This document shows positions 33,972 through 42,367 of a stretch of DNA of 64,000 nucleotides, in pieces. How positions within the stretch are numbered: the first letter of the stretch is position 1; each line of letters opens with the position of its first letter. The notes beneath the pieces were generated by a model. The model searched no databases, was not told the origin of the DNA, and saw only the letters and a program-made list of their open reading frames with translations. Source of the DNA: a virus; the IMG/VR virus record IMGVR_UViG_3300036670_000250, positions 1 through 64,000 of that record; one strand, written 5' to 3'. A program made the translations under genes and the position numbers.

Positions 33972-34919
33972 TTAGGTATTTTCTGAATTTCTATATTCTT
34001 TACTTTCTTTGCTTTCAGGTTGAATTTTAGATGAGTCTATTGTAGTAGACGAATATTCACCACCAGTTTGAATGCTATCCGGGTTAACGTAGCCTTTATT
34101 TGAAACTGCTGCTTCAATTTGTGATTTTCTAATATCGTCTATCGTATGTTCAAACTTTTGAAATACACCACCAAACTGAATACCTAACTCACCTGCACTA
34201 TTGCTTCTAATCATACCAACACCAGCATTCTCTTCGCCAAAAGTAGATTTACTAACTAATTCATCAATTTCTGATAAAAGAACACCATTTTCAAAAACAG
34301 GAATAAATGATTGAACATCAATATTAAAAGTAACATTGAATTCTTTTTTATCGTTCAAGCCAAAATCAAATATTTTTTCTTGTGAAAAATCTTCAGGTAC
34401 ACTCATAATAGCTTGAACCCTAAACATACCTAAATCTACACTAAATGTAATAGCTTTGTATAATTTACTAAGGATAGATTCCGTAACCTTTAGCATTTCC
34501 ATATTACTAGAACACACTACAGTTACTTCAAATGTTAAATCTATTGGAAGAAAACTAGTGTTTACTATAAAAGTTTTTAAAACACCATGAGATTCTCTAA
34601 CAAATTCTCCTCTAACAAATTTATTAGTTTGGAGACTTGCATTAACTGCTAGAGAATTAAGTTTAAGTACACCTCTTGGAACAGTTTCATAGTTACCAAC
34701 AGCTTTATCTTCTAAGATAGAATCATATACAAAACTATCCATTAAAAATCTTTCATTTCCAGTTACAGAATAATAAAAAGGTACGCTAACTTTTTGCAAC
34801 GTATCTTCATCAATTTTATTGTAGTAAAAGATTTTATTTTTTAGTTCTGCTAGTGTTGAAACTATAACATATCGCAAGATAGTATTATCAGTATTATTTT
34901 CTTGATTATATGCACTCAT
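33972..34919 (-). CDS. candidate proximal tail sheath stabiliser / tail terminator (gp15-like)
   Basis: This 315-aa protein parallels T4 gp15 (272 aa) in layout: an early FYYN...KVSVPFYYSVTGNERF segment (gp15 has VPITYASKEHF), a central LPIDLTFEVTVVCSSNMEML KVTE-type strand-helix (gp15: PIKMIYELSIF...) and a late EFNVTFNIDVQSFIPV strand. The C-terminal tail is Ser/Glu-rich. gp15 caps the tail for head joining. The match is by eye over several blocks and should be checked by profile search. Confidence 0.55.
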   Translation of the reverse strand: MSAYNQENNTDNTILRYVIVSTLAELKNKIFYYNKIDEDTLQKVSVPFYYSVTGNERFLMDSFVYDSILEDKAVGNYETVPRGVLKLNSLAVNASLQTNKFVRGEFVRESHGVLKTFIVNTSFLPIDLTFEVTVVCSSNMEMLKVTESILSKLYKAITFSVDLGMFRVQAIMSVPEDFSQEKIFDFGLNDKKEFNVTFNIDVQSFIPVFENGVLLSEIDELVSKSTFGEENAGVGMIRSNSAGELGIQFGGVFQKFEHTIDDIRKSQIEAAVSNKGYVNPDSIQTGGEYSSTTIDSSKIQPESKESKEYRNSENT

Positions 34920-34934
34920 ACTATTTAGTAATTT

Positions 34935-34946
34935 GTTTATATATTA
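34935..34946 (-). promoter_or_regulatory. late-promoter-like element for gp15-like gene
   Basis: The minus strand reads TAATATATAAAC 16-27 bp before the ATG, inside the end of the gp46 C gene. Confidence 0.5.
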
Positions 34947-36860
34947 GACTACATCACTAATAGTAAATTCGCTAAAGCCTGCATCTTTTGTAAGCTCTAG
35001 TTTTTTATCAAACATTTCACTTGGCAATACTGTGTGGTTTATTACAAATGTGTTTAAACCGATATCGCTGATAGTTTCATGAAGTATTTTAATTATATGG
35101 TAAACACCTGATGAATCAACTGAACTAAAAATTTCATCTAAAAATAAAATGTTTAAGCTAGGAAATCTAAGTTTTATCATTTTAATTAAAGCCATGATAA
35201 TAACAAAATCAACCTTTTTCTTTTCTCCAGTGCTTAATGTTTTTGGGTTAATTTCTTGACCTAAATGATGTATAGCACAATTAAATTTATCATCAAATTT
35301 AATACTAAACGGTATACCTATTTCTTTAACCATTATAAGTATGTTATTATTAAATGTTGGTAAAATAGATCTTACTGCTAAATGCTTAATACCGTCTTCA
35401 CCCATTAAAGACTCTAATAGTGATAAATAGTAATCTTCACCTTCAACGTTAAGTTTTCCTGTTCCTTTATTTTCTCGCTTTTTATTAAACTCATCAATTA
35501 ATTCTTTAAAGTGAGATGATGATTCATTATCATTTTCTGATATTTTAATTAGCTCACTCTTTAATGAAGTCATCTGAGATTCAAGTTGTCCTACTTTTAC
35601 ATAAATTTGTTTTCCTTGTTCTCTTAACTCACTTAATGTTGTATCAATATTAATAACTTCAGCCTTAACTTTATTAAAATCAGTAGTAAACGTATTTAAA
35701 GTATTTTCTTTTTCTTTTTTAATATGCTTATGAAAATCAGAATCAAGAGGAGCTGTACACGTTGGGCATGTATTATTGTTATAAAGATCTAAATCATTTT
35801 TTACATTATTGATTTGTGCTGATATTTCTGATTCTTGTTTTGCTTTAATTCTATATGTTTGATCATTATCATCAATTCTTTTCTTTGTTTTATCATTTGC
35901 ATCTTGTAACTTTTTTCTAGCGTCATTTAATTTTACTAATTTAGTTTTCAACTCAATGATTTGAGTTACACCCTTTTGTTTTGACGCTTCTTCATATTCT
36001 GCTATTTTAGATAACACTGATGAAATAGATTCATCTAAAGATCGTATTTCATCATCAAGAGTACGAATTTCATCAATAACAATTCTTCTTTTATTTTTAA
36101 CTAAATCTCTCATTTGATTAATTACAGAAAAGCCAAAAATTCTATCTATAATTTGTTTTTTGTCAAAAGGAGACATTGTGACAAAAGACTTAAACTCATT
36201 AACTGATAATATGATTACATTTTTAAAAACATGATAAGGAATTTCGTAAATTTCAGTTTCTAAAAACTCTTGTAGATTAGATTTACCAGCAACATCATAT
36301 TCGGAACCATTAATTAAAACTTTAAAAACTGCAGGTCCAATACCTCTTTCAATTTCTATAATGTTACCTCTGCTTTCCAAGAGTATCTTACCCCAAAGAT
36401 TACTATTTACCCTATTCGGTAAATCTTTTAAGCTTACACCTTCAACTCTGCCATAACACATAAAAGTTATAACTTTTGCTAATGTGCTATTATGAGATAC
36501 TATTCCATTTGCATAAAATTCCTTTACTTCATTTACCTCAATGTCATATAAATCTGCTCTTTCATCTAATAAAGTATTAGATATAATGTATGTAATGCCA
36601 TCCTTTGTTTCAATTAAATCGCCTGGTTCAAAGTCTTTTGCCTTTTTCCATTCTTTATAAAAAAATAAGTGATCTGGCGATGCTGTTATGTTTACGCCAG
36701 ATTTTAATACTAGTTTATGCTGACTACTATCTTTAGCCGTTATATCTATACCATTAATAGTTCTTAAACCAAATCTAGTATCAGTTTTGAATTTTTTAGA
36801 ATTTATAGAATTATTAATTTTATTAAACTTGTATATGTCTTCTAATGTACACTTAATCAT
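34944..36860 (-). CDS. 46: recombination ATPase gp46, C-terminal piece: split-intein C part plus C-extein
   Basis: Residues 1-124 (36489-36860) are an intein C part with SPDHLFFY and ending EFYANGIVSHN; Ser follows. The extein starts STLAKVITFM, completing the P-loop of the N piece (GGNGAGK|S). It then carries long coiled coils around a zinc hook (CPTC at about residue 370), the LSTGEKKKVDF signature and Walker B LNILFLDEIFSS. Joined exteins total about 555 aa (T4 gp46 560 aa). With gp47 it resects DNA ends for recombination-dependent replication, so trans-splicing is needed. Confidence 0.9.
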   Translation of the reverse strand: MIKCTLEDIYKFNKINNSINSKKFKTDTRFGLRTINGIDITAKDSSQHKLVLKSGVNITASPDHLFFYKEWKKAKDFEPGDLIETKDGITYIISNTLLDERADLYDIEVNEVKEFYANGIVSHNSTLAKVITFMCYGRVEGVSLKDLPNRVNSNLWGKILLESRGNIIEIERGIGPAVFKVLINGSEYDVAGKSNLQEFLETEIYEIPYHVFKNVIILSVNEFKSFVTMSPFDKKQIIDRIFGFSVINQMRDLVKNKRRIVIDEIRTLDDEIRSLDESISSVLSKIAEYEEASKQKGVTQIIELKTKLVKLNDARKKLQDANDKTKKRIDDNDQTYRIKAKQESEISAQINNVKNDLDLYNNNTCPTCTAPLDSDFHKHIKKEKENTLNTFTTDFNKVKAEVINIDTTLSELREQGKQIYVKVGQLESQMTSLKSELIKISENDNESSSHFKELIDEFNKKRENKGTGKLNVEGEDYYLSLLESLMGEDGIKHLAVRSILPTFNNNILIMVKEIGIPFSIKFDDKFNCAIHHLGQEINPKTLSTGEKKKVDFVIIMALIKMIKLRFPSLNILFLDEIFSSVDSSGVYHIIKILHETISDIGLNTFVINHTVLPSEMFDKKLELTKDAGFSEFTISDVV

Positions 36861-36864
36861 ATTA

Positions 36865-36992
36865 TCATTTATTTATAAATTTTATACATTTGTCTAAAGA
36901 AAATGTAGTTTGGCTTTCTTTTAACATTTTTTAGATTCTTTTAAAGAATACTCCTCTAATTAAATAAAAATCTAATAAATATACCTTAAGTA
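36865..36992 (-). pseudogene. decayed fragment of the Vsr-like homing endonuclease family
   Basis: In one minus-strand frame the gap between gp46 halves reads LLDFYLIRGVFFKRI, a stop, then KMLKESQTTFSLDKCIKF. This aligns without gaps to the intact endonuclease in terL (EWWLNKGFSKEEAKIKLKER QSTFTLKKCIKK). The stop codon and missing nuclease domain mean it is a relic. It overlaps the last codons of the gp46 N piece in another frame. Confidence 0.75.
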
Positions 36993-36994
36993 CT

Positions 36995-37204
36995 TTATTT
37001 GTTTTTGATAAATTCGATAAAGTCATTTCTTAATTCTTCATCTTCTATTTCAACATATATTTCTGTTTCTTTTGCAAGACATTTGCCAGCGCCATTTCCA
37101 CCGAGAACTAAATATAAATCGCTATTTTCTTTATCAAATTCTATTACCTGCACCTTATTTCCGTAACTGGCAAAATTTTTAAATTCAAGTTTATTTATTC
37201 TCAT
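36995..37204 (-). CDS. 46: recombination ATPase gp46, N-terminal piece plus 28-aa split-intein N part
   Basis: This 69-aa protein has 41 extein residues ending in the P-loop YLVLGGNGAGK, typical of Rad50/SbcC/gp46 N-termini. From Cys42 (codon 37079-37081) 28 residues of intein N part follow (CLAKETEIYVEIEDEE...). It is the shortest N part in the window, similar in size to the 25-residue AceL-TerL N part. The stop codon of the gp47 gene lies 3 bp upstream of the ATG, so gp47 and gp46 N are probably co-translated. Confidence 0.9.
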   Translation of the reverse strand: MRINKLEFKNFASYGNKVQVIEFDKENSDLYLVLGGNGAGKCLAKETEIYVEIEDEELRNDFIEFIKNK

Positions 37205-37207
37205 TTG

Positions 37208-38293
37208 TTAATTTTCGTATGTTGTTATAGTTTGCTTATAAAGATCTGACACTGACTTAATGAGTCTTACTTTTAAATCTTCATCATATCCTAAACTATT
37301 TATGTGATCTGCCGCAATGCTCATTAAATTTATTTCTCCGGTAAAATCAGAAGATTGAATATCATCGTCAGTTTCAACTGGATTTTCTTCGTCATAAATT
37401 CTGGGCTCTAAACTTTTAGCATGGCCATCTAAAAAGTCCATGAATTTATTTATGTTATATTTTCCTAAAACATTTGATGGTATAAAAATATCAACAAAGT
37501 TACCCTTAATTTCTTCTAATATATCTGAAATTTGTCTTTCTAGTATATCGTTGATGTAATACCTAATAAAAGATGGTGAGCTATCATTTTGTATAAATTT
37601 ATAATCGCTTGTTGTTAAATCTAATAAATATACACCCTTTTGATTGCCGCGGTCAGATCTTGTCATTTGATATGGATTACCTACAAGTATAAAATTTCCC
37701 TTTTCCTGTCTATAGTGTATATGACCAGAAAAAACATTTTTAAATCTTTTAAATATAGCTAAGTCGTTACCACCTTCATGCAAGTGGCGAGTACTTGTGG
37801 TAGTTTGGACACCTTGTGTTTCAGTATGACAAAACATATAATCAATATCTTCTGTGATTGAATTTAAAGTTTCTTTTTCATGAGTACTATCTCGCCGCCA
37901 TGGCATAAGTAAACATTTAACACCAGCATATTCAATTATTTTAGGTTCTTTATGTACAGTTACGTTTGGTATGTATTTAATACAATCTACTGAAGATATG
38001 TCATTGGAGTTCTTTTTCATAATATCATGATTGCCAACAATAACATGAATTTCTGGAAATATTTTTGAAAGTTCTTCAAACACTCTAATGCCTAAATCTT
38101 GTGCTGCTAGATTTAAGCTCTGCCTGTTATCAAAAACATCACCTAAATGAAAAAGAACATCACCTTGTCTAAATTCTTTTTTTACTAACGGTATAAAAAA
38201 GTTATAAAAATAGTCTTCAATAATATTTAGCCATAACACCGAGTTTGCGCGACAGCCTAAATGTGTATCCGATAGTAACCAAATTCTATTCAT
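37208..38293 (-). CDS. 47: recombination nuclease gp47 (Mre11/SbcD-like)
   Basis: This 361-aa metallophosphoesterase nuclease shows all signature motifs in order: SDTHLG, GDVFDNR, VGNHD, CHTETQG and SGHIHYRQ. It forms the gp46/47 complex that processes double-strand ends. Length is close to T4 gp47 (339 aa). It is intact, in contrast to its partner gp46. Confidence 0.93.
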   Translation of the reverse strand: MNRIWLLSDTHLGCRANSVLWLNIIEDYFYNFFIPLVKKEFRQGDVLFHLGDVFDNRQSLNLAAQDLGIRVFEELSKIFPEIHVIVGNHDIMKKNSNDISSVDCIKYIPNVTVHKEPKIIEYAGVKCLLMPWRRDSTHEKETLNSITEDIDYMFCHTETQGVQTTTSTRHLHEGGNDLAIFKRFKNVFSGHIHYRQEKGNFILVGNPYQMTRSDRGNQKGVYLLDLTTSDYKFIQNDSSPSFIRYYINDILERQISDILEEIKGNFVDIFIPSNVLGKYNINKFMDFLDGHAKSLEPRIYDEENPVETDDDIQSSDFTGEINLMSIAADHINSLGYDEDLKVRLIKSVSDLYKQTITTYEN

Positions 38294-38294
38294 A

Positions 38295-38729
38295 TTAAAA
38301 TAATTTTCTGATTTTTCTTTTTTCTAAAATATTGTATTTGTCGTCAAGTTCTCTAATTAACTCATCTTTAAATTTATTAGATAAAGAATTATAAAATTTA
38401 TTAGGAAGCACGTCAAAGTAATCAGAAAGTACGCTAAATATATCAACTCTAGTATATGATGATCCTATGTTTTCAATAACATAAAAGAATACTTGGTTAA
38501 TTTGAATTTTGTTTAATTTTTTAATTATACCGCCATGTGTTACTTCGTTAAAATGTTCAAATTCGCTGCCTTTGATTAACTCATTGATACGACTAATTAA
38601 TAGTTCATAATGAATTCTATCATCAGGATCTATATTATCTAAGTATGAAGAGTGTACTGTAAAGCTTACAGTATGCTCAGTCGAATCTTGTTCACCGTAT
38701 GTGTTGTTAAATATTTTATCTTTTTCCAT
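38295..38729 (-). CDS. hypothetical protein between gp47 and gp41 C piece
   Basis: This 144-aa acidic-to-basic helical protein ends with a basic helix (ILEKRKIRKLF). There is no recognised domain. It sits between recombination and helicase genes with 1-5 bp gaps, so it is likely a replication/recombination accessory protein; that is position-based only. Confidence 0.6.
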   Translation of the reverse strand: MEKDKIFNNTYGEQDSTEHTVSFTVHSSYLDNIDPDDRIHYELLISRINELIKGSEFEHFNEVTHGGIIKKLNKIQINQVFFYVIENIGSSYTRVDIFSVLSDYFDVLPNKFYNSLSNKFKDELIRELDDKYNILEKRKIRKLF

Positions 38730-38734
38730 TGTTG

Positions 38735-39838
38735 TTAAGTTATATCGTCAGTCTCAGTTAATCTCATAAAGTTATAATCAATATTAAATCTACATCGATT
38801 ACCCTTACCTTCACCATCTCTAATTTTTAATACCTTTAGCCAATATTCTCGATTTGCATGCATCATACTATCTTGAATTAATGCATACATAACATCTGCT
38901 GTATGTGCTAATCCTGCAGATTCAGCTATGTTTTCCATTTTGATTTCAGTTGAGTCCCATGCACCACGATTAAGCTGAGTAGCAGAAATTACTAGAATAT
39001 CTTTCTTTACTGCTAGCGCCCTAAGATCTTCTGCTATTTGTTTAATTTTCATGTAAGTATTTTCTGTATTCGGATTTCTATAATTTGATAATATGTTAAT
39101 ATAATCTACAATTAAAACATTAACTTTATGATCTTGTGATTCCTCAAGTTCTTTTAAATATGATTCAATATCTAAAATAGTAGCTTGTGATGTTGGGAAT
39201 TCTTTAACAAAAAGCTTGCCGGGTGGTAATAATCCACGAGATATCCTTTCTAATTTTCTTTTAACAAAATCACGATTTACTGATTTTTCATCATATTCAG
39301 ACATGTTAATATTAAGTAAGTTAGCACCTATTCTTTTAACTACCTTTTGAGCAGACATTTCAGCAGTGATGAATACTACGTTATGACCCATGCGAACAAA
39401 ATTAGCTGCATCATTAGCTAACCAAATAGAGTTATGAGATAATATACTATTTGTAAAATATCTATGATTAGGGTGATCTACTTCTAAATCATACATATTT
39501 TCTAAAACATCATACTTAATTACAGACGACACTAATTCTGCTCCATCTGCTGTAATAATTCTATCAGGTCTAGAATCTTTATTAAGATCTTTTACAAAAA
39601 TTTGATCATATGTATCATCAAACAAAATATGATCATCTGCACATTTTAAAGATTTACCTGATGACGTAGTTACTTCCCAAACTTCGTATGGTATTGTTTT
39701 ACCAATATTTTTAATCGAAGAAAAACCAGTATCAGTTTCAATTTCCCAATCGGATACAATAAAGGTTTCTTCAAATTTACGATCAACCGAATTAGATAAA
39801 TCTGCTGCTAGTTTATATTCAAGAAAATCTACTTCCAT
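38735..39838 (-). CDS. 41: replicative helicase gp41, C-terminal piece: split-intein C part plus C-extein
   Basis: Started at the ATG at 39838 (MEVDFLEYKL), residues 1-136 (39431-39838) are an intein C part with ADDHILF and the end HRYFTNSILSHN. It is clearly paralogous to the TerL C part (SIxNI, PYxVW/Y, HRYxxN). The extein starts SIWLAND, completing Walker A (GEQNVGK|S), followed by Walker B VLIVDYINIL, a SATQLNRGAW segment and the DnaB-family C-terminus. An in-frame ATG at 39919 lies inside a terminator hairpin and is unlikely. Joined exteins total about 427 aa (T4 gp41 475 aa). Confidence 0.9.
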   Translation of the reverse strand: MEVDFLEYKLAADLSNSVDRKFEETFIVSDWEIETDTGFSSIKNIGKTIPYEVWEVTTSSGKSLKCADDHILFDDTYDQIFVKDLNKDSRPDRIITADGAELVSSVIKYDVLENMYDLEVDHPNHRYFTNSILSHNSIWLANDAANFVRMGHNVVFITAEMSAQKVVKRIGANLLNINMSEYDEKSVNRDFVKRKLERISRGLLPPGKLFVKEFPTSQATILDIESYLKELEESQDHKVNVLIVDYINILSNYRNPNTENTYMKIKQIAEDLRALAVKKDILVISATQLNRGAWDSTEIKMENIAESAGLAHTADVMYALIQDSMMHANREYWLKVLKIRDGEGKGNRCRFNIDYNFMRLTETDDIT

Positions 39839-39904
39839 AGTTTTACAATTTAGGTTGTTATAAAAATTATATAATAAATTATAGTGTTTGTTTATATTTT
39901 TACA

Positions 39905-39934
39905 ATAAAAAAGCAACACACTTAGTATGTTGCC
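39905..39934 (-). terminator. terminator hairpin between the two gp41 pieces
   Basis: On the minus strand GCAACATAC and GTGTGTTGC form a 9-bp stem (one G-T pair) with a 3-nt loop followed by six T. It would end the gp41 N transcript before the gp41 C gene, implying separate transcription of the two pieces. Confidence 0.75.
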
Positions 39935-39984
39935 TTTAAAGTAATTGTATTTAGATAGCTTTCAATTTTGCTAAAGCGGGTTGT

Positions 39985-40677
39985 TTAAAAAGAACTTTTG
40001 ATTAACTTAAAAAAATCACCAACTTTTACGTTTTGTATAAGACCAGTTTTCTTATTACGAATGTTGATTAGTGTATCATAAGAAGTGCATTTACCTACAT
40101 TCTGTTCTCCGGCGTAAATTATTAAAGATTTAGTGTCGTAGCCACCACCTGATACGTTATCAACAAAAGTCCATCCTGTTTCTATTTTTTTACTTTTTCT
40201 TTGGATATGATGTTCAGGATTAAAGAAATCTAAACCTACATCAGAGTCAAAGTTAATAGAACCTTCAGTTGAAATCATCCCAATTGCTCGAGTAACAATA
40301 TCTTCAACATTATCAGGAGATACTTCTTGTGTTTTTACATATTCAATTGTTTTAATTAACTGTTTATCAAAATGTTTCCACTTAATCCAAGATTCACCAG
40401 TTCTTTTTAACCAATCTTGATCATATTCATTTATGTTAATACTATAAACAGCAGAAACAATATCATTTGAAATTTCATTTGAATCATCTTTTACTAAAGC
40501 TTTCATTTGATCTTGTGAAGGTGAATCCCCAAACTTTAAATAAAAGTTTTTAGCTAATTTAGATACATGATCTAAATCACGGTTTACAAAAAAGCCAGGG
40601 CCTACACTTTTTAAATACTGTGGTTTTTTGAGAAAATAATTAAAAAATATTTTTTCGTGATCAATACCTGAATACAT
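39985..40677 (-). CDS. 41: replicative helicase gp41, N-terminal piece plus split-intein N part
   Basis: This 230-aa protein contains the gp41/DnaB N-terminal domain and linker, then the start of the RecA-like core (KKIETGWTFVDNVSGGGY, IIYAGEQNVGK). At Cys197 (codon 40087-40089) an intein N part of 34 residues begins (CTSYDTLINIRNKKTG). The hexameric helicase unwinds DNA at the replication fork; its P-loop is incomplete until splicing with the 38735-39838 product. gp41 is a known host of split inteins in environmental T4-like phages. Confidence 0.9.
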   Translation of the reverse strand: MYSGIDHEKIFFNYFLKKPQYLKSVGPGFFVNRDLDHVSKLAKNFYLKFGDSPSQDQMKALVKDDSNEISNDIVSAVYSININEYDQDWLKRTGESWIKWKHFDKQLIKTIEYVKTQEVSPDNVEDIVTRAIGMISTEGSINFDSDVGLDFFNPEHHIQRKSKKIETGWTFVDNVSGGGYDTKSLIIYAGEQNVGKCTSYDTLINIRNKKTGLIQNVKVGDFFKLIKSSF

Positions 40678-40715
40678 AAGTTGTTTATTTTTTTATGGTT
40701 AATATGAGAAATAGT

Positions 40716-41015
40716 TTACTCATACGGATTAATTATAACTTCATATGTAGTATAGGCAGACGTTGAGTTAATTTCAGAAAGAATTCCATCAGCCATTAAT
40801 TTTTGTATAATAGCTGATGTCTTTTCTTCAGTTAATTCGTATTTTCTTTGGAGTGAAACATTAGTAAATTTAATGTCTTTTGCTACTTTTACACAATAAT
40901 CTCTAATAAGTTCAAAAATAACATCTTGAAAATCAGGATAGCCTGGTAAAGAAGCATGATTACCTAATACGTATTTAACTTTAAGTTTTGATGTATTAAT
41001 CGTCTTCTTCAACAT
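40716..41015 (-). CDS. small winged-helix protein
   Basis: This 99-aa protein starts at the ATG at 41015 or 41027, overlapping the end of uvsX piece 3. The segment VSLQRKYELTEEKTSAIIQKLMADGI resembles an FtsK-gamma-like winged helix, with recognition and wing (TSAYTTYEVI). It is probably DNA-binding. Linkage to UvsX and gp41 suggests a role in replication or recombination. No precise family is assigned. The quoted segment is described at residues about 58-83. Confidence 0.55.
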   Translation of the reverse strand: MLKKTINTSKLKVKYVLGNHASLPGYPDFQDVIFELIRDYCVKVAKDIKFTNVSLQRKYELTEEKTSAIIQKLMADGILSEINSTSAYTTYEVIINPYE

Positions 41016-41658
41016 CACCAACTTCATTAAGAATTTCAGAAAGATTAGCTAAATCTAAATCATCAGTACCATACTTAAATTTAGAATTTACAATAGGCTC
41101 TATTTTATCAAGTATTTCTTGTGTAATTACTCTAGGTGTAAATAATTCATTAAGATCAACAGTATCATTAAGATGAGCTACACACATTTTACGGGCAGTT
41201 GGGGAAGGTTGAAAATAAACCGTGATTAATTTATTTTCTTTCAGATAATCATGTCTTTTGCATTCTAGTTTGGCTGCATCTGTTAATTTAGCATACATAC
41301 TTTCTGTGATAAATTTACCACGTTCAATACCGCATACGTCCCAGTTAATATATTCCTCCAACCCAATATATGCATTCATACCCTTATTAAAAGAAATATG
41401 GAACTTAATAGGTAAAGGCTGGGCAAATCTATTTTTATTAGGTTTTGCTGTTACAATAATTCCAGTTTGTTCAATACCATCTTTAAGTTTTGCTTTACCT
41501 AAAAAAAGAATGATTGATGCTGCATATTCAGGACCAGTATTATGATTTATAACACCATTGGATGTTATATAATGTTGCACATCAGCAACAGTTAAATCAT
41601 GTACTTTAGTAGATTTTAATTCTGTTACCTTCTTTATTTTTAATTTCTTTAATTGCAT
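40996..41658 (-). CDS. uvsX: UvsX recombinase piece 3: split-intein C part plus C-terminal extein
   Basis: Residues 1-40 (41539-41658) are the C part of the second UvsX split intein, ending HYITSNGVINHN. The extein (180 aa) begins TGPEYAASIILFLGK, which follows loop L2 in UvsX, and ends in an acidic tail (LNEVGDVEEDD) as in T4 UvsX. With pieces 1 and 2 it gives a 401-residue recombinase (T4 UvsX 391 aa). An ancient endonuclease relic lies just upstream. Confidence 0.9.
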   Translation of the reverse strand: MQLKKLKIKKVTELKSTKVHDLTVADVQHYITSNGVINHNTGPEYAASIILFLGKAKLKDGIEQTGIIVTAKPNKNRFAQPLPIKFHISFNKGMNAYIGLEEYINWDVCGIERGKFITESMYAKLTDAAKLECKRHDYLKENKLITVYFQPSPTARKMCVAHLNDTVDLNELFTPRVITQEILDKIEPIVNSKFKYGTDDLDLANLSEILNEVGDVEEDD

Positions 41659-41670
41659 TGTTTATTTTTT

Positions 41671-41847
41671 TTATGATTGTATTTTTTTAATAGTGTCAAT
41701 AGCTTCAGTTTTAGTAAAGCCTTTATTTGACCAATAATTTATAGTTAATCTTGATCGTCCAGCCTGTAGCAGCAATGCCTTTGATCTACATTCTTCATAC
41801 GACCATCCCATAGAATACCAATATTCTTTAGATAATTTAGAAGCACC
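41671..41847 (-). pseudogene. decayed fragment of the Vsr-like homing endonuclease DNA-binding region
   Basis: One minus frame reads SKEYWYSMGWSYEECRSKAL and then INYWSNKGFTKTEAIDTIKK IQS before a stop. Both parts match the EWWLNKGFSKEEAKIKLKER repeat of the intact terL endonuclease. It is bounded by stops, has no start codon and lacks the nuclease domain, so it is a relic in the gap of the second UvsX split intein. Confidence 0.75.
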
Positions 41848-41859
41848 TTACCACCACTC

Positions 41860-42312
41860 TTAATTTGTATAAACCGAAACTAAATCGTCTTCAATTAAAT
41901 CTTTAGCATACGCCCAGTTGGAATCATCCAATGGATCGTCATTAGCTTCACCTACAAAAAACCTATGATCTTCAGAGCATTCTAATATACTCCCATCTTC
42001 AAATTCTACTTTATATGTAGGTTTATTAAACACCCAAACTTGCTCAATTTCCTTTTCACCACTTAGTGTTTTAACATAGTCACCTTCTTTAATGCTTTCT
42101 ATTTGTTTATATGAACCATCTGCCATTAATACTAACGATCCTGGTACCAAACAGCCACCACCACCTACTTGCTTAGAAAAAAGATCCTGTGTATTATGAG
42201 ATATCGTACCATCTTCCAAAATATAATGATGACTATCTTTAATCGTCAAATCATAAGTAGATATACGCTCATCTAAAATCTCTGTCTTTCTTTTTATTTT
42301 TATTTCTTTCAT
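41860..42312 (-). CDS. uvsX: UvsX piece 2: intein-1 C part, 13-aa extein, intein-2 N part
   Basis: This 150-aa protein is almost entirely intein. Residues 1-40 (42193-42312) are a C part ending HHYILEDGTISHN. Residues 41-53 are the whole extein, TQDLFSKQVGGGG. Residue Cys54 to 150 (41863-42153) is an N part with DGSYKQIESIKEGDYV and CSEDHRFFV. It must splice at both ends, with piece 1 and piece 3. The extein aligns with T4 UvsX loop L2, between HTY(E) and TGP, which contacts single-stranded DNA. A protein of this make-up has no use unless both trans-splicing reactions occur. Confidence 0.92.
   Translation of the reverse strand: MKEIKIKRKTEILDERISTYDLTIKDSHHYILEDGTISHNTQDLFSKQVGGGGCLVPGSLVLMADGSYKQIESIKEGDYVKTLSGEKEIEQVWVFNKPTYKVEFEDGSILECSEDHRFFVGEANDDPLDDSNWAYAKDLIEDDLVSVYTN
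42154..42192 (-). other. uvsX: 39-bp mini-extein of uvsX
   Basis: Thirteen codons (TQDLFSKQVGGGG) lie between an intein terminus (HN) and an intein start (Cys). T4 UvsX has a closely similar stretch between NHTYE and TGP. It is the entire recombinase content of the middle gene. Confidence 0.92.
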
Positions 42313-42367
42313 ATTTCTTTAATTAATTTTTTGTGTTTATCAAAAATCAAGACCTTTATATTAAGAT

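Noticed and set aside
39919-39985. Endonuclease relic in the gp41 gap (short frame ending QPALAKLKAI, and another with RFSKIESYL)
   Set aside because: Neither aligns convincingly with the intact endonuclease; the gap is mostly a terminator and AT-rich leader.
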